From: Algoriphagus algorifonticola
GTDB taxonomy: Bacteria > Bacteroidota > Bacteroidia > Cytophagales > Cyclobacteriaceae
DNA: 64,000 nt
NCBI RefSeq assembly: GCF_007655305.1
Contig: NZ_VLOG01000055.1
Span: 1-64,000 of the forward strand
Direction: 5' to 3'
The notes beneath the pieces are model-generated. The model searched no databases and had not been told where the DNA came from. It saw nothing but the letters and a program-made list of their open reading frames with translations. Made by a program: the position numbers and the translations under genes. Below are positions 17,625 through 27,189 of this stretch, piece by piece; positions within the stretch are counted from its first letter, which is position 1, and each line of letters opens with the position of its first letter.

Positions 17625-18785
17625 ATGAAAAAAATACTGATCGCCCTACTTGCTCTGTTTTTACTGTTTGTAATCGCAATCTCCACTATCCCATCCTACA
17701 TAGAAAATGAAAGAAACCCGGTAAAATCCAGTGGGCCTTATCGAGTTTCTGATGAAGCTCAAGCATTCTATGATAGCTTGGATTTTATCGCAGACCTCCA
17801 TTGTGATGCTTTGCTTTGGGGAAGAGATCTTACCGAAAGAGGCGACAGAGGGCACGTGGATTTCCCAAGAATGCGAGAGGCTAATGTGGCCTTCGAAATG
17901 TTTACTATAGTCTCCAAATCCCCATCAGGTCAAAATATGCAGCAAAACAGTGCTGAGACTTTTGATAATATTACTCCATTAACCATTGTCAAAGGTGAAA
18001 GCCCATTCAATTGGTTTAGCTTAATCAATAGGACTTTATCTCAAAGCAGTGATTTAAATGATTTTATCAGTAAAGACGGAAGGACAATTTTCATCCAGTC
18101 AAAAGCTGATTTACAAAAACTCTTAACCCTTAGAGCTGAGGATAAAAACACCATTGGAGCCATGCTAGGGATAGAAGGGGCTCATGCTTTGGAAGGCGAT
18201 CTTTTAAATATCGATCGGGTATTTGAAGCAGGAGTTCGCATGATAGGACCAACTCATTTCTTTGACAATGAATTAGGAGGCTCTGCCCACGGTGAGAGCG
18301 GGGACGGTTTAACCGAGTTTGGAAAGGCGGCTGTTAAAAGGATGAATGACTTGGGAATATTTGTCGATCTGGCTCACTCCTCTCCTGCCATCGTTGATGA
18401 CGTATTGGCTATTAGCACACAGCCAGTTATTGTATCCCACACCGGTGTACGGGCCGTCTTAGACTCACAACGAAATCTCAGTGACGAACAAATCAAAAAA
18501 ATAGCGGAAAAGGGAGGGATTATAGGCGTTGCATTTTTTGACATGGCAGTTGGAGAGCCTGAGCTCCCTAATATTATTGCCTCTATCAAGCATATTAGAG
18601 ATTTGGTGGGCATTGAATATGTGGCCTTAGGCTCTGATTATGATGGTTCTGTGGCGGTTCCTTTTGATATTACAGGCTTGCCTCTGATTGTAGAAGGCCT
18701 GCTTAAAGAAGGATTTACCAAAACTGAGATTAGAGCAGTTATGGGTGAAAATGTCAAAGAGTTTTTCTTAAAGAATCTCAGATAA
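17625..18785 (+). CDS. M19-family membrane dipeptidase
   Basis: The 386-residue protein has an N-terminal hydrophobic segment (signal peptide or membrane anchor, about 3-22) and the renal-dipeptidase zinc motifs in order: DLHCD (HxD), EGAH, DLAHSSP, SHTG and GSDYDG. It should hydrolyse dipeptides in the periplasm or at the membrane. The VIT-type transporter gene starts 1 bp after its stop, so the two are likely co-transcribed although a functional link is not obvious. Confidence 0.92.
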   Translation: MKKILIALLALFLLFVIAISTIPSYIENERNPVKSSGPYRVSDEAQAFYDSLDFIADLHCDALLWGRDLTERGDRGHVDFPRMREANVAFEMFTIVSKSPSGQNMQQNSAETFDNITPLTIVKGESPFNWFSLINRTLSQSSDLNDFISKDGRTIFIQSKADLQKLLTLRAEDKNTIGAMLGIEGAHALEGDLLNIDRVFEAGVRMIGPTHFFDNELGGSAHGESGDGLTEFGKAAVKRMNDLGIFVDLAHSSPAIVDDVLAISTQPVIVSHTGVRAVLDSQRNLSDEQIKKIAEKGGIIGVAFFDMAVGEPELPNIIASIKHIRDLVGIEYVALGSDYDGSVAVPFDITGLPLIVEGLLKEGFTKTEIRAVMGENVKEFFLKNLR

Positions 18786-18786
18786 T

Positions 18787-19506
18787 ATGGAAAAAGTAAT
18801 CCATCATCAAAACAGAAAATTTGGTAAGCTACAGGAGTATTTAAGGGAATTTGTCTACGGAGGAATCGATGGTGCAGTCACCACTTTTGCCGTCGTGGCT
18901 GGTGGATACGGAGCGAATTTGGATGCGGGAATCTTGATTATTCTTGGCTTCGCTAATTTGTTTGCAGACGGCTTTTCCATGTCTGTAGGCGCTTATCTCT
19001 CAGCGAAAAGTGAGAGAGATAATTTTAACAAACACGAGAAAATCGAATATTGGGAAATAGAAAATCTCCCTGATTTAGAACGAGAGGAAATCGCTGAGAT
19101 TTATCGGGAAAAAGGATTCAAAGGAGAGCTTTTGGACAAAATTGTGAACCATATCTGCTCTGATAAAGACCTTTGGGTGGCAGAGATGATGAAAGATGAG
19201 CTGGGCATGATGAAAGAAAGTAAAAGCCCTTTCAAAATAGGTCTGGCTACCTTACTATCATTTATACTGGTGGGATTTATTCCCTTGATGGTTTATCTGT
19301 GGGATTTTTTCATACCCATAGATCAAGACATCTTTCTTTGGACCAGCATTTTGACAGGCTTAGCCTTTGTTATAGTGGGTTGGCTAAAAGGCATAGTCAA
19401 TCAAACATCAGCCTTGCGAAGTATTAGCGAAACCCTGTCATTGGGTCTTTTAGCAGCTGTGGTCGCTTTTTATGTAGGGGATGTGTTGGAGAAATTTTTC
19501 CTGTAG
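18787..19506 (+). CDS. VIT1/CCC1-family metal transporter
   Basis: The 239-residue membrane protein has the family start GGIDGAVTTFAVVAGGYGAN, a second helix with GFANLFADGFSMSVGAYLS, a central acidic cytoplasmic stretch (about 75-140) that in this family binds metal, and three further helices at the C-terminus. Members export Fe2+ or Mn2+ from the cytoplasm or sequester it. It is directly downstream of the M19 dipeptidase. Confidence 0.9.
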   Translation: MEKVIHHQNRKFGKLQEYLREFVYGGIDGAVTTFAVVAGGYGANLDAGILIILGFANLFADGFSMSVGAYLSAKSERDNFNKHEKIEYWEIENLPDLEREEIAEIYREKGFKGELLDKIVNHICSDKDLWVAEMMKDELGMMKESKSPFKIGLATLLSFILVGFIPLMVYLWDFFIPIDQDIFLWTSILTGLAFVIVGWLKGIVNQTSALRSISETLSLGLLAAVVAFYVGDVLEKFFL

Positions 19507-19526
19507 AAGTGCCTTTTAAGTCGTAA

Positions 19527-20612
19527 TCAATCAATATCCAAGAGTGCTTTATTTTTCTTGTTAGTTTGTTCTTTCCTTAACTCATTTTCAAAGGTATGAG
19601 TACCTTGAAAGTAATCTACTCTGGCATCTGATTCCCCCTTGGCAAAGGTCCATTTCTCCCCTTTAAACAGGATCACCTTATCCTCGTGCAATTCCAGAAT
19701 TTCATCATATGGGCCTCTATTGGAAATCAATTTCACAAAAATCGGAGCAGTCTCGATTGCAATGAACAATAGCATGATAAAAATATTGGCAGTAGCCATG
19801 GCCTGACTTTCTTCAGTCAGTTGGGACAAAGCATCCATCCGGGCAGCCAAACCATCAAAATTTTCAATTCCAGGCTGTTGCTTTTCAAATTCCTGCTGTC
19901 TCAAAGCCATAAATTCTCGAATTTGAGCTTCGATAGTATCGATGCGAATTTGATTCCTTGCCCTCAAACTATTTAAAGCCTCCTGGGCTGCATCCAACTG
20001 CTGCTCTTTTTTCTTGGCATTGGTTCCCAGTCCCACTATCCCACTGGTACCGCTTGTCTTTTCGCCAAAGCGCTCAGCATCGTACTCTTTTTGCAACTGA
20101 TCCCGAAAAGACTGTGCTGAAGCAACCTCATACTTTAATGTATCAATTTTTGCTTCCAGCTCCTGAATCTCCGGAAAACCTTTGGCTAAATTGGCTTTGG
20201 ACTCAGCGATAAACTCAGTTTTTTTCTCATCCAATTTCCGGTTTATCTCTCTTTCAAACATCTTCAATTCAAGAGGTTTGGAAATGACTAAGGCCAATAA
20301 TACTGCTAATACTAATCGGGGAATCGCCAACTTCCACTCAGCCCAGGCATTTTGTTTTTTACGCATACTGGACACGATAAACCTATCCAAATTAAAAATC
20401 ATCAAACCCCAAAGGAATCCGAATCCGATGGCAGGCCAAATGGACTGAAAAACCGTGAACAAAGCATAGCCTGCAGCCAAGGCCGCCAACACTCCTGTAA
20501 AAAAGACTGTGGCGCCAATTCCTACATATTTATTTGATTCAGTGGGAGTTCGTTTGAGAATGGAGAAATTAGCTCCGCTACAAAACCAGAAAAAACGGGT
20601 GAGTTGCTGCAT
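19527..20612 (-). CDS. DUF4407 membrane protein
   Basis: I use the ATG at 20612 (product about 361 residues). It gives the usual family start (short basic tail, then FFWFCSGANFSILKR) and it leaves room for a -7 element at 20660-20667, whereas the upstream ATG at 20657 would leave no leader. The protein has two N-terminal membrane helices, a PTESNKY motif, a third helix near 105, a long coiled-coil region (about 130-255) and a fourth helix near 270. No function is established for the family. Confidence 0.82.
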   Translation of the reverse strand: MQQLTRFFWFCSGANFSILKRTPTESNKYVGIGATVFFTGVLAALAAGYALFTVFQSIWPAIGFGFLWGLMIFNLDRFIVSSMRKKQNAWAEWKLAIPRLVLAVLLALVISKPLELKMFEREINRKLDEKKTEFIAESKANLAKGFPEIQELEAKIDTLKYEVASAQSFRDQLQKEYDAERFGEKTSGTSGIVGLGTNAKKKEQQLDAAQEALNSLRARNQIRIDTIEAQIREFMALRQQEFEKQQPGIENFDGLAARMDALSQLTEESQAMATANIFIMLLFIAIETAPIFVKLISNRGPYDEILELHEDKVILFKGEKWTFAKGESDARVDYFQGTHTFENELRKEQTNKKNKALLDID

Positions 20613-20659
20613 GATAGGAAGGATTGCTTGGATTCTCTTTTTAAACGCAGAAACCACTC

Positions 20660-20667
20660 CAAAAGTA
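20660..20667 (-). promoter_or_regulatory. predicted -7 element of the DUF4407 gene
   Basis: CAAAAGTA on the plus strand reads TACTTTTG on the minus strand, matching TAnnTTTG. It supports translation from 20612, giving a leader of about 43 nt. Confidence 0.45.
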
Positions 20668-20936
20668 AGTGAATCAGAAAATCAGGGATCGTCAAAAGCT
20701 TACCTGTGACAGAAATCCCCTAAAATGGGATAGAAAGCGACATTTTGATCTACTTGGCAATTTTGCAGGTCAGAAATCAGATTCGTTCGCTCTGTGCGGA
20801 ATCGTCCACTTGGTGAACGGTTTTGAGCATGTGAATTTTCCCCGTATTTTTATTTTGCAAAAAAGATCAATTTTGAAGTGTTTATTTCAGATTTGAAAGA
20901 TTTCACAATTCATTCCGACCCACAATTTTAAAATAC

Positions 20937-21599
20937 ATGAAAATTAGCCAGATTCTCTTCCTATTCTTTTTGGCATTCTTTGTAAAAGCCGAAGTGCTTT
21001 TTGCCCAAGTTGTTCCTTTTGAGCAAGAAGTAAAAGCAATCTCAGAAAGAATAGACAATGCAGGTTGGGAACCGGGAGGAATTGTTTTCACCGGAAGTTC
21101 CAGTATTCGTTTTTGGCAAAGTTTAGTAGAGGAATTTCCAAATCGAAACATTATCAATACCGGATTTGGCGGATCTAAGGCTTCAGATTTGGAGAAACAT
21201 CTATTTCCTCTTGTCATCCGCTTTGAACCCAAAAAAGTCTTCATTTATGAAGGTGATAATGATATCTGGGCAGACGTCAATATATCGCAAATCATGGAGT
21301 CATTGGACAATATAGTTTCCAGAATTCAGGTGATTAATCCTTATACAGAGGTGGTATTGATCAGTGCCAAACCCAGCCCAAGTCGCTGGTCCAAAAAGGA
21401 AAGCTATGTCATTTTAAATCAAATGATGGCGCAATATGCCCAAAGCAAAGAGCAAGTGGAATTTTTGTCTGTTTGGGATGCCCTCTTGGACGAAAATGGA
21501 AACCCTCGACCAGAACTCTATATCCAAGATCAACTCCATCTCAATGCTGAAGGATACAAACTCTGGTCTGAGGCATTTAGACCTTTTATGAAAAATTGA
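20937..21599 (+). CDS. secreted SGNH/GDSL-family hydrolase
   Basis: The 220-residue protein has a signal peptide (cut near VLFAQ) and the SGNH blocks: GSSSIRFW (catalytic serine), GFGGSKASD (glycine), YEGDNDIW (asparagine) and DQLHLNAEGY (Asp/His pair). Members are esterases or carbohydrate deacetylases. The substrate is not evident. Its stop lies 6 bp from the convergent beta-barrel gene. Confidence 0.9.
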   Translation: MKISQILFLFFLAFFVKAEVLFAQVVPFEQEVKAISERIDNAGWEPGGIVFTGSSSIRFWQSLVEEFPNRNIINTGFGGSKASDLEKHLFPLVIRFEPKKVFIYEGDNDIWADVNISQIMESLDNIVSRIQVINPYTEVVLISAKPSPSRWSKKESYVILNQMMAQYAQSKEQVEFLSVWDALLDENGNPRPELYIQDQLHLNAEGYKLWSEAFRPFMKN

Positions 21600-21605
21600 T
21601 TTTGA

Positions 21606-23045
21606 TCAATTGACTGCCATTAAAACTTTAATCGGGAGCCTTAACGATAATTCTAAACTATAACCATTCAATCCCCCTTCATGGATTTGATTTATATTTT
21701 GACCCTCAATTTGATAATCAACAGCTAATCTGGATAAAACCGGGCTACCAAAATTCCTTGAAAACTGAAGAGATAAAAAGGAAGAATTCAAAAATCTTCG
21801 TTCAGTAAATAATCCAGCCCTATAACTGAACATACTTCGCCAATTTGTTGATAAAGCTTCAAATGAACTAGTCGCCTCATAAGTTTGATCTCCTATTGTA
21901 GTTGTTCTTTGCCCCCCTCCATAGTAATAGGGGCTATCTGCCGTATTAGACAAAATCAAAAAACCAGAAAAGCTAGGGCCGATTTTCCAATTTTTCCTTT
22001 CATCAAGAGGCAAATGATACTTCAAAGTTAGAGGGATACCTCCTGCAGAAAAATGCTCAAAGGTCATAAAAACAGCTTTTTGACCATCCCAATCCAATTG
22101 ATAATTATTGTTATAACTATAACTTCCGTAACCAGTTTCAATTGAAAAATCTTTGAAATAATAGCCAATACCCAATTGGAACTGACCGCTAATATTGGAG
22201 TACGTGTAGGGGTTTTGCAGAAGTTGCTCCCTTAACCTAATCCCTCCTAACATAAAAAAATAAACCCCGTCTTCTTCTGCTGCTTTTTCCTTTTGGAGGT
22301 TTAATTCATCAGGGATATGTTTATTACTATGACTAGGAGATTTTTTGAATTTTTGACCACTTATTCCAAAACCTATATACGCTCCTAAATAACTGCCTTT
22401 ACTTTTCGCAACTAAGACATGCTCAAGGTTGCCTCTGTAGAAAATAGGTGCATTCATTTGATCCATTAAACGTAGGCCCTGCTGATATCTTAATCCTAAA
22501 GTGAGGTAATTCCCGCCCGTTAGGTACCTCTTAACTCCCCCTTCTAACCTAATTCCTAACCCTAAATTGGAAACTGAAACTAGACCTAAAGGAATTCCAT
22601 TAAATTCGTCACCAGGCTCAGGTTCATATACATCCAAGAAAGCAGGACTTTTCATCAAACTCAAACTTGGCTGGAAATAATATGAGTGAGAAAAACCTAA
22701 CCAATTTTTGCGAATCCCCAGAGCAATTAAAGGGATAACATCCGTTGAATACCCCGTAATTCTAATAGTGTCCGCCTGAGAAGAAAAAGCAAAAGTACCT
22801 AGATGACGCTTAAAAAATTCCACCTGAGTACTGAGTTGCCATGTCGGGGCTATTTCAGTTATAAAACTCAATCCAAGGTGATAGCTCAGTGGATTCGATG
22901 TAGAAATATTAAAATTTGTAGGAATTACCTCAAAAGGCAAAATGGCTTTTGATGGACCGACATAAATTTCAAATGCAGTTTTTTCTTGCGCGAATGTCAA
23001 GAAATTAAGAAATAAAAATCCAAAAATGAAAAGTGTCTTTTTCAT
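21606..23045 (-). CDS. predicted outer membrane beta-barrel protein
   Basis: The 479-residue protein has a signal peptide (FLNFLTFAQ) and alternating aromatic/polar strands throughout, such as YLTLGLRYQQGL and YYFKDFSIETGYGSY. The pattern looks like two consecutive barrel-type halves (about 20-240 and 250-479) with a short K/E-rich linker. I do not recognise a family and infer only an outer-membrane location. It follows the smaller barrel gene at 23105-23701 in the same direction. Confidence 0.65.
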   Translation of the reverse strand: MKKTLFIFGFLFLNFLTFAQEKTAFEIYVGPSKAILPFEVIPTNFNISTSNPLSYHLGLSFITEIAPTWQLSTQVEFFKRHLGTFAFSSQADTIRITGYSTDVIPLIALGIRKNWLGFSHSYYFQPSLSLMKSPAFLDVYEPEPGDEFNGIPLGLVSVSNLGLGIRLEGGVKRYLTGGNYLTLGLRYQQGLRLMDQMNAPIFYRGNLEHVLVAKSKGSYLGAYIGFGISGQKFKKSPSHSNKHIPDELNLQKEKAAEEDGVYFFMLGGIRLREQLLQNPYTYSNISGQFQLGIGYYFKDFSIETGYGSYSYNNNYQLDWDGQKAVFMTFEHFSAGGIPLTLKYHLPLDERKNWKIGPSFSGFLILSNTADSPYYYGGGQRTTTIGDQTYEATSSFEALSTNWRSMFSYRAGLFTERRFLNSSFLSLQFSRNFGSPVLSRLAVDYQIEGQNINQIHEGGLNGYSLELSLRLPIKVLMAVN

Positions 23046-23104
23046 ATAATTCTAGTTGATTTTTCAATTAACTAGAAAAATAGATTTTTATTATATTATT
23101 TTTT

Positions 23105-23701
23105 TTAAGGCCCGAAAATCCTTAAAGAAAGCGCGAGCAAAATCTGCTGATGGCGGAAATCCTGATTCCCTCCTAACACGCGATCCATGGAGAATTTCTG
23201 ATCATTGAACTCTCGTTCATAACGGAGATCCAGCCCCAGTGGACCGATAGAAACTCCCATCCCAAATTGGTAGCCCATTCTAAGCCGTTTGTTGAAATCG
23301 GATGCACTTCCCGTTAGATAATTATCATTGTGGGTATAATGAAATGAAGGCCCTGCGAAGACATTGATTATTTTGAAAAGCTGGATTCCACCCAAAATTG
23401 GAGCATCAATTCTTTGTGCATTCGCCTCTCCAAAGGAGGTTTGGAACCTGCTTTCAGTAAATACTAACTCAGGACGAAGATAAATATCATAAGAGCTCAT
23501 TTTGTAAAATATCCCTGCATGATACCCCACACCTCCTAATGGATCTTTCCAAACTGATTCGGCATCTTTAAAATATTTGCCAGAGGTATTATAATTTGTT
23601 CCAAATTTGACTCCTAAACCGGAGCCCTGCTGTGCCAAAGCCATCGGGTAAGAAATCAGAAAGAAAAAAACCAGGTAAAATAGCTGCTGAAAACTTTTCA
23701 T
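23105..23701 (-). CDS. PorT-family-like outer membrane beta-barrel protein
   Basis: This 198-residue protein has a signal peptide (cut near ALAQ) and a small beta-barrel pattern: GVKFGTNYNTSG near the N-terminus, glycine/aromatic strands, and a C-terminal strand ending LSLRIFGP. It fits the OMP_b-brl_2/PorT-like group common in Bacteroidota. Its role is unknown. It lies 59 bp upstream of the larger barrel gene. Confidence 0.7.
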   Translation of the reverse strand: MKSFQQLFYLVFFFLISYPMALAQQGSGLGVKFGTNYNTSGKYFKDAESVWKDPLGGVGYHAGIFYKMSSYDIYLRPELVFTESRFQTSFGEANAQRIDAPILGGIQLFKIINVFAGPSFHYTHNDNYLTGSASDFNKRLRMGYQFGMGVSIGPLGLDLRYEREFNDQKFSMDRVLGGNQDFRHQQILLALSLRIFGP

Positions 23702-23878
23702 AACTCTCTCTTTAAAGTTTTGGTCGATCCTGCCGCTTCAGTTGTAATCAAAAATCATCTTTTTTTGGATCTGAGTACGTAATTGGAATGGAACTCAAAC
23801 AGATCGCGAACTGAAGTGTTTATAAATCAGTTTCAAATACGAGACCAAAATCACCTAGTAGTGAAAAAAACATCCAAT

Positions 23879-24988
23879 ATGTCTTCACCTAAAAAATCAT
23901 TTACCATTATGTTCAGCTTTATACTAGGCCTACTGATGGCCTGTAGTGCTCCATCCGAGCAAGGTTCGGCAAACCAAGAAACAGAAAAACAGGCAGATCC
24001 AGTCACTTCATTCTCCGGTAAAACAGAGCTTGCAACTTTTGCAGGAGGATGTTTCTGGTGCGTAGAAGCCCCATTTGAAGGAATTGACGGTGTATTATCC
24101 GTTGTATCCGGATATGCTGGAGGAAAAGAAAAAAATCCAACCTACGGGGAGGTAAGTTCAGGAAAAACCTCTCATCGAGAGTCAGTTCAAATTACTTTTG
24201 ACCCAGAAGTGATCAGTTATTCAGAGTTGGTTGATATTTTTTGGCAAACCTTTGACCCCACAGATGTAGGCGGATCCTTTTATGACCGAGGTACTCAATA
24301 TGAATCTGCAATCTTCTTTCATGATGCTGAGCAAAAAAAGGTAGCCGAAGAATCCAAAAAGCTGTTGGATCAGTCCGGGAAATTTGACAAGCCTATTGCA
24401 ACTCCCGTCATCAAATACACCAACTTCTACGAAGCAGAAGAATATCATCAAGATTATTATAAGAAAAAGCCCCAGGATTATTATTCCTACAGAACAGGAA
24501 GTGGTAGAGATGCATTTATCAAAAAGCATTGGCCGGAATTGAGCCAAAAAGAATACCCTGCTAAATCCAAAGAAGAGTTGAAAGCCACATTAACTGATTT
24601 ACAGTATGAGGTGACTATGGAAGATGCAACTGAATATGCTTTCCAAAATGAGTACAATGGAAATAAGGAGGCTGGTATTTATGTATGCATAGTATCAGGA
24701 GCTCCTTTATTCAGTTCCAAAGATAAATATGAGTCAGGTTCAGGATGGCCAAGTTTCACCAAACCAATCGATGCTAGGATAATAGACAAACCAGTTGATA
24801 AGACCTTGGGAATGATTCGGGTGGAAGTTCGAAGCAAGTTAGGCAATAGCCATTTAGGACATGTTTTCTATGATGGACCAGAGCCCACCGGATTGAGATA
24901 CTGCATGAATTCAGCCGCGATGAAGTTTATCCCCAAGTCCCAAATGGAAAAAGAGGGATACGGCGAGTTTATTTGGCTAGTAAATTAA
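23879..24988 (+). CDS. msrAB: MsrA-MsrB fusion methionine sulfoxide reductase, lipoprotein
   Basis: I start at the ATG at 23879, which begins a lipoprotein signal peptide (MSSPKKSF to LLMACS); an upstream in-frame ATG at 23783 would bury it. The 369-residue product has an MsrA domain ([18 protein letters not shown]-sulfoxide reduction) followed by an MsrB domain ([25 protein letters not shown]-sulfoxide reduction). The MsrB part lacks the two CXXC zinc sites, so it is the zinc-free type. It should repair oxidised methionines on the periplasmic side of a membrane. Confidence 0.94.
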   Translation: MSSPKKSFTIMFSFILGLLMACSAPSEQGSANQETEKQADPVTSFSGKTELATFAGGCFWCVEAPFEGIDGVLSVVSGYAGGKEKNPTYGEVSSGKTSHRESVQITFDPEVISYSELVDIFWQTFDPTDVGGSFYDRGTQYESAIFFHDAEQKKVAEESKKLLDQSGKFDKPIATPVIKYTNFYEAEEYHQDYYKKKPQDYYSYRTGSGRDAFIKKHWPELSQKEYPAKSKEELKATLTDLQYEVTMEDATEYAFQNEYNGNKEAGIYVCIVSGAPLFSSKDKYESGSGWPSFTKPIDARIIDKPVDKTLGMIRVEVRSKLGNSHLGHVFYDGPEPTGLRYCMNSAAMKFIPKSQMEKEGYGEFIWLVN

Positions 24989-24994
24989 TTTTCA

Positions 24995-25020
24995 GCCTCG
25001 TTCAAAACGGGGCTTTTTTT
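24995..25020 (+). terminator. msrAB terminator
   Basis: GCCTCGTT (24995-25002) pairs with AACGGGGC (25006-25013) with one T-G pair, followed by a long T-run. Confidence 0.85.
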
Positions 25021-25135
25021 TTATATTTTTGATGAATAATTCGGAATTATTTTTCATAATTTATTAATTGAATAAATAAATCTTATTAATATCACCACGG
25101 AACCCAACTCCGACCTTTCACTACTTACCCATTTG

Positions 25136-25519
25136 ATGGCCAATTTTAACTTAATAATCGTAGATGACGACCCTAATTTCTTGTTCATCCATGATGTCTT
25201 GGCAAAGAAATCCGACTTCCATCAAACCCCTTTGAAATTTGAAGATGGATATGACGCAATCCGCTTCTTGGAAGAGAACATGGATAAAAACCACCTTCTG
25301 TTCTTGGATATTTACATGAAAACGATCGATGGATGGGGTGTTTTGGATTTCATTGAAAACAAAAATACTCCCGAAAAAATAAAAGTGATTTTGATTAGCT
25401 CATCTGTCAATGTAGCTGATAAAAATAAAGCCATGGAATATTCAAGCGTGATAGATTATATCGAAAAGCCACTTCCGTTTGAATATCTCAACATGTTGAA
25501 AGAACAAGTAATATTTTAA
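25136..25519 (+). CDS. single-domain response regulator
   Basis: The 127-residue protein is a receiver domain only: acidic pair DDD near residue 10, phosphoacceptor aspartate in LFLDIYM, switch residues in LISSS and the conserved lysine in IEKPLP. It resembles Bacteroidota CheY-like regulators that work with distant histidine kinases. The ATG at 25136 follows an in-frame TTG at 25133. A TATTTTTG element (25024-25031) may be its -7 region. It overlaps the convergent AlkB-like gene by 4 bp. Confidence 0.9.
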   Translation: MANFNLIIVDDDPNFLFIHDVLAKKSDFHQTPLKFEDGYDAIRFLEENMDKNHLLFLDIYMKTIDGWGVLDFIENKNTPEKIKVILISSSVNVADKNKAMEYSSVIDYIEKPLPFEYLNMLKEQVIF

Positions 25520-26121
25520 ATCAATTTTCGAAAGGTCAGGTTAATTCTTCCTTTACTTACTTTTTTACTTTTGGGAATTTGATGCTCCCAAAAATGTTGA
25601 CTCTCCCCACCCATGATCAATAAGCTTCCAGAATTTAAAGGCATATTCAATTTTATTTTCTTATTCTCGTAATGCCTCAGCTGAAAATTCCTGGTTTCCC
25701 CCAAACTGATTGAGGCTATGGTCGGATTTCGTCCCAAACTTGCCTCATTATCTCTATGCCAACCCATGCTGTCTTTTCCATCCCGATAAAAATTAAGCAG
25801 CACATGTGTGAAAGATTCCATACTTAATTTTTCAATCTGAAACTTAATTTCACGAAGGGTATCGTTCCATGGAATCGGATTCATAGTAATCCCCGAATAA
25901 CTATATGATTTTTCGGGATCTCCATACAAAGCAGTTAATCTTGGCTGCAGGATTGTTTTCCCAAAAAGGCGGATAGGCTCCTGTTTCCATTTGATTTCTT
26001 TTTCCAAGCGCCGGTATAATTCAAAAGCCATCTCACATTGAATAAAGTCAGGATAATACCTTACCTCACCTTGAAAGGGTAATAAATTTTGTCCGCTTTT
26101 TTGAAATAAATCCTCCTGCAT
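25516..26121 (-). CDS. AlkB-like 2OG-Fe(II) oxygenase
   Basis: The 201-residue protein has the AlkB double-stranded beta-helix motifs: GWHRDNEASLG (HxD iron ligands), ISLGETRNFQLRH, LLIMGGESQHFWEHQIPK (distal histidine) and RINLTFR (2-oxoglutarate arginine). It probably removes alkyl lesions from DNA or RNA bases. Its 3' end overlaps the convergent response regulator by 4 bp. Confidence 0.92.
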   Translation of the reverse strand: MQEDLFQKSGQNLLPFQGEVRYYPDFIQCEMAFELYRRLEKEIKWKQEPIRLFGKTILQPRLTALYGDPEKSYSYSGITMNPIPWNDTLREIKFQIEKLSMESFTHVLLNFYRDGKDSMGWHRDNEASLGRNPTIASISLGETRNFQLRHYENKKIKLNMPLNSGSLLIMGGESQHFWEHQIPKSKKVSKGRINLTFRKLI

Positions 26122-26217
26122 GATTTAAAAACACGAAAACACTTGCTAGGTTTTATTTTGTCTTTCTATTTTTTAGATAAAATCACTGCTTATATTAGAA
26201 GCTGAAAATAGAATATT

Positions 26218-26622
26218 ATGAAAAAATTCGGGTGGATTTTCGGATTAATCCTTGTGCTTATATTAGGAGCTATCTTTTGGTACAAATTTTTATTTGTCTT
26301 CGGTGAAGGCGTAAAAGCTGGCTCATTGAATTATTTTGTAAAAAAAGGAGTCCTGTTTAAAACCTACGAAGGACGTGTAGTACAGGAAGGATTCCAAAGT
26401 CCAACTGCAGGCGGACTCCAAAGCAATGAGTTTAGATTTAGTGTAACTGACCCCGAAGTTGCTGAAAAATTGGAACGAGCCTCTGGCAAATTTGTGGAGC
26501 TACGCTATAAAGAATACAATGGGATGCTCCCTTGGAGAGGAGCCAGTAATTTTGTGGTCACCGAAGTTCTAACTGTAGGAGAAAGCAAGATGGGGAATTC
26601 ATCCGGCCTCCCCTACAATTAA
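26218..26622 (+). CDS. small membrane-anchored conserved protein
   Basis: The 134-residue protein has one N-terminal membrane helix (about 5-25) and a small beta-rich domain (FKTYEGRVVQEGFQS, FRFSVTDPEVAEKLERASGKFVELRYKEYN). It looks like a group of Bacteroidota proteins of unknown function that are sometimes misnamed in databases. No catalytic motif was found. It is convergent with the Dabb-domain lipoprotein gene. Confidence 0.7.
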   Translation: MKKFGWIFGLILVLILGAIFWYKFLFVFGEGVKAGSLNYFVKKGVLFKTYEGRVVQEGFQSPTAGGLQSNEFRFSVTDPEVAEKLERASGKFVELRYKEYNGMLPWRGASNFVVTEVLTVGESKMGNSSGLPYN

Positions 26623-26629
26623 GATTATC

Positions 26630-27055
26630 TTATTTGGTCCAATAATCCACCACAGTTACATCTTTAAGATGTGGCCCGATCAATTCTCCGAATTTCTGAT
26701 GGGCAGGATGAGGCAAATAGGTGTCTCGGTCTGCTTCTGAATGAAATGTCAGAAAAAAGGCATGAGTAAGGCCTTTATTCAGATTCTCCGGACTATTGTT
26801 GAGTCCCCATTCAAATGACTTGATTTCAGGAATTTCATTCTGAAGGTTTTCAAACGCCTCGATAATTTGATTGATATCGGCTGGACTGATACTTTCCTTG
26901 AAAGCAAATAAAACAACATGCCTTAAAACAGAATCGGGGGTTGAATCCATCGTAATCTCTTTAATTACTTCTTTTTCAATTTCTTTTACTTTCTCTTTCT
27001 TTTCCGCACAGGAAAACACTAGGATAAACAGGCAAAACAGCAGATTTTTTCTCAT
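26630..27055 (-). CDS. Dabb-domain (stress-responsive A/B barrel) lipoprotein
   Basis: The 141-residue protein starts with a lipoprotein signal (LVFSC, Cys16) and a charged K/E linker, then a Dabb domain (about 43-141) with LRHVVLFAFKESIS, the central GLNNSPENLNKGLTHAF and the end LPHPAHQKFGELIGPHLKDV. Dabb proteins are ferredoxin-fold dimers, some of them enzymes; a membrane-anchored form of this kind has no assigned role. Confidence 0.85.
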   Translation of the reverse strand: MRKNLLFCLFILVFSCAEKKEKVKEIEKEVIKEITMDSTPDSVLRHVVLFAFKESISPADINQIIEAFENLQNEIPEIKSFEWGLNNSPENLNKGLTHAFFLTFHSEADRDTYLPHPAHQKFGELIGPHLKDVTVVDYWTK

Positions 27056-27189
27056 AGAATTAGGGTTGAATTTGAAATGCTTAAGTTAGCAACTCTTGTC
27101 ACAAATAGGAAAAAAGAAGATTAGCTGGGAAAGTCAAGAATAGATTGTAAATTCAACGATAAATAAGTAGTAAAACTATATTTTAAATA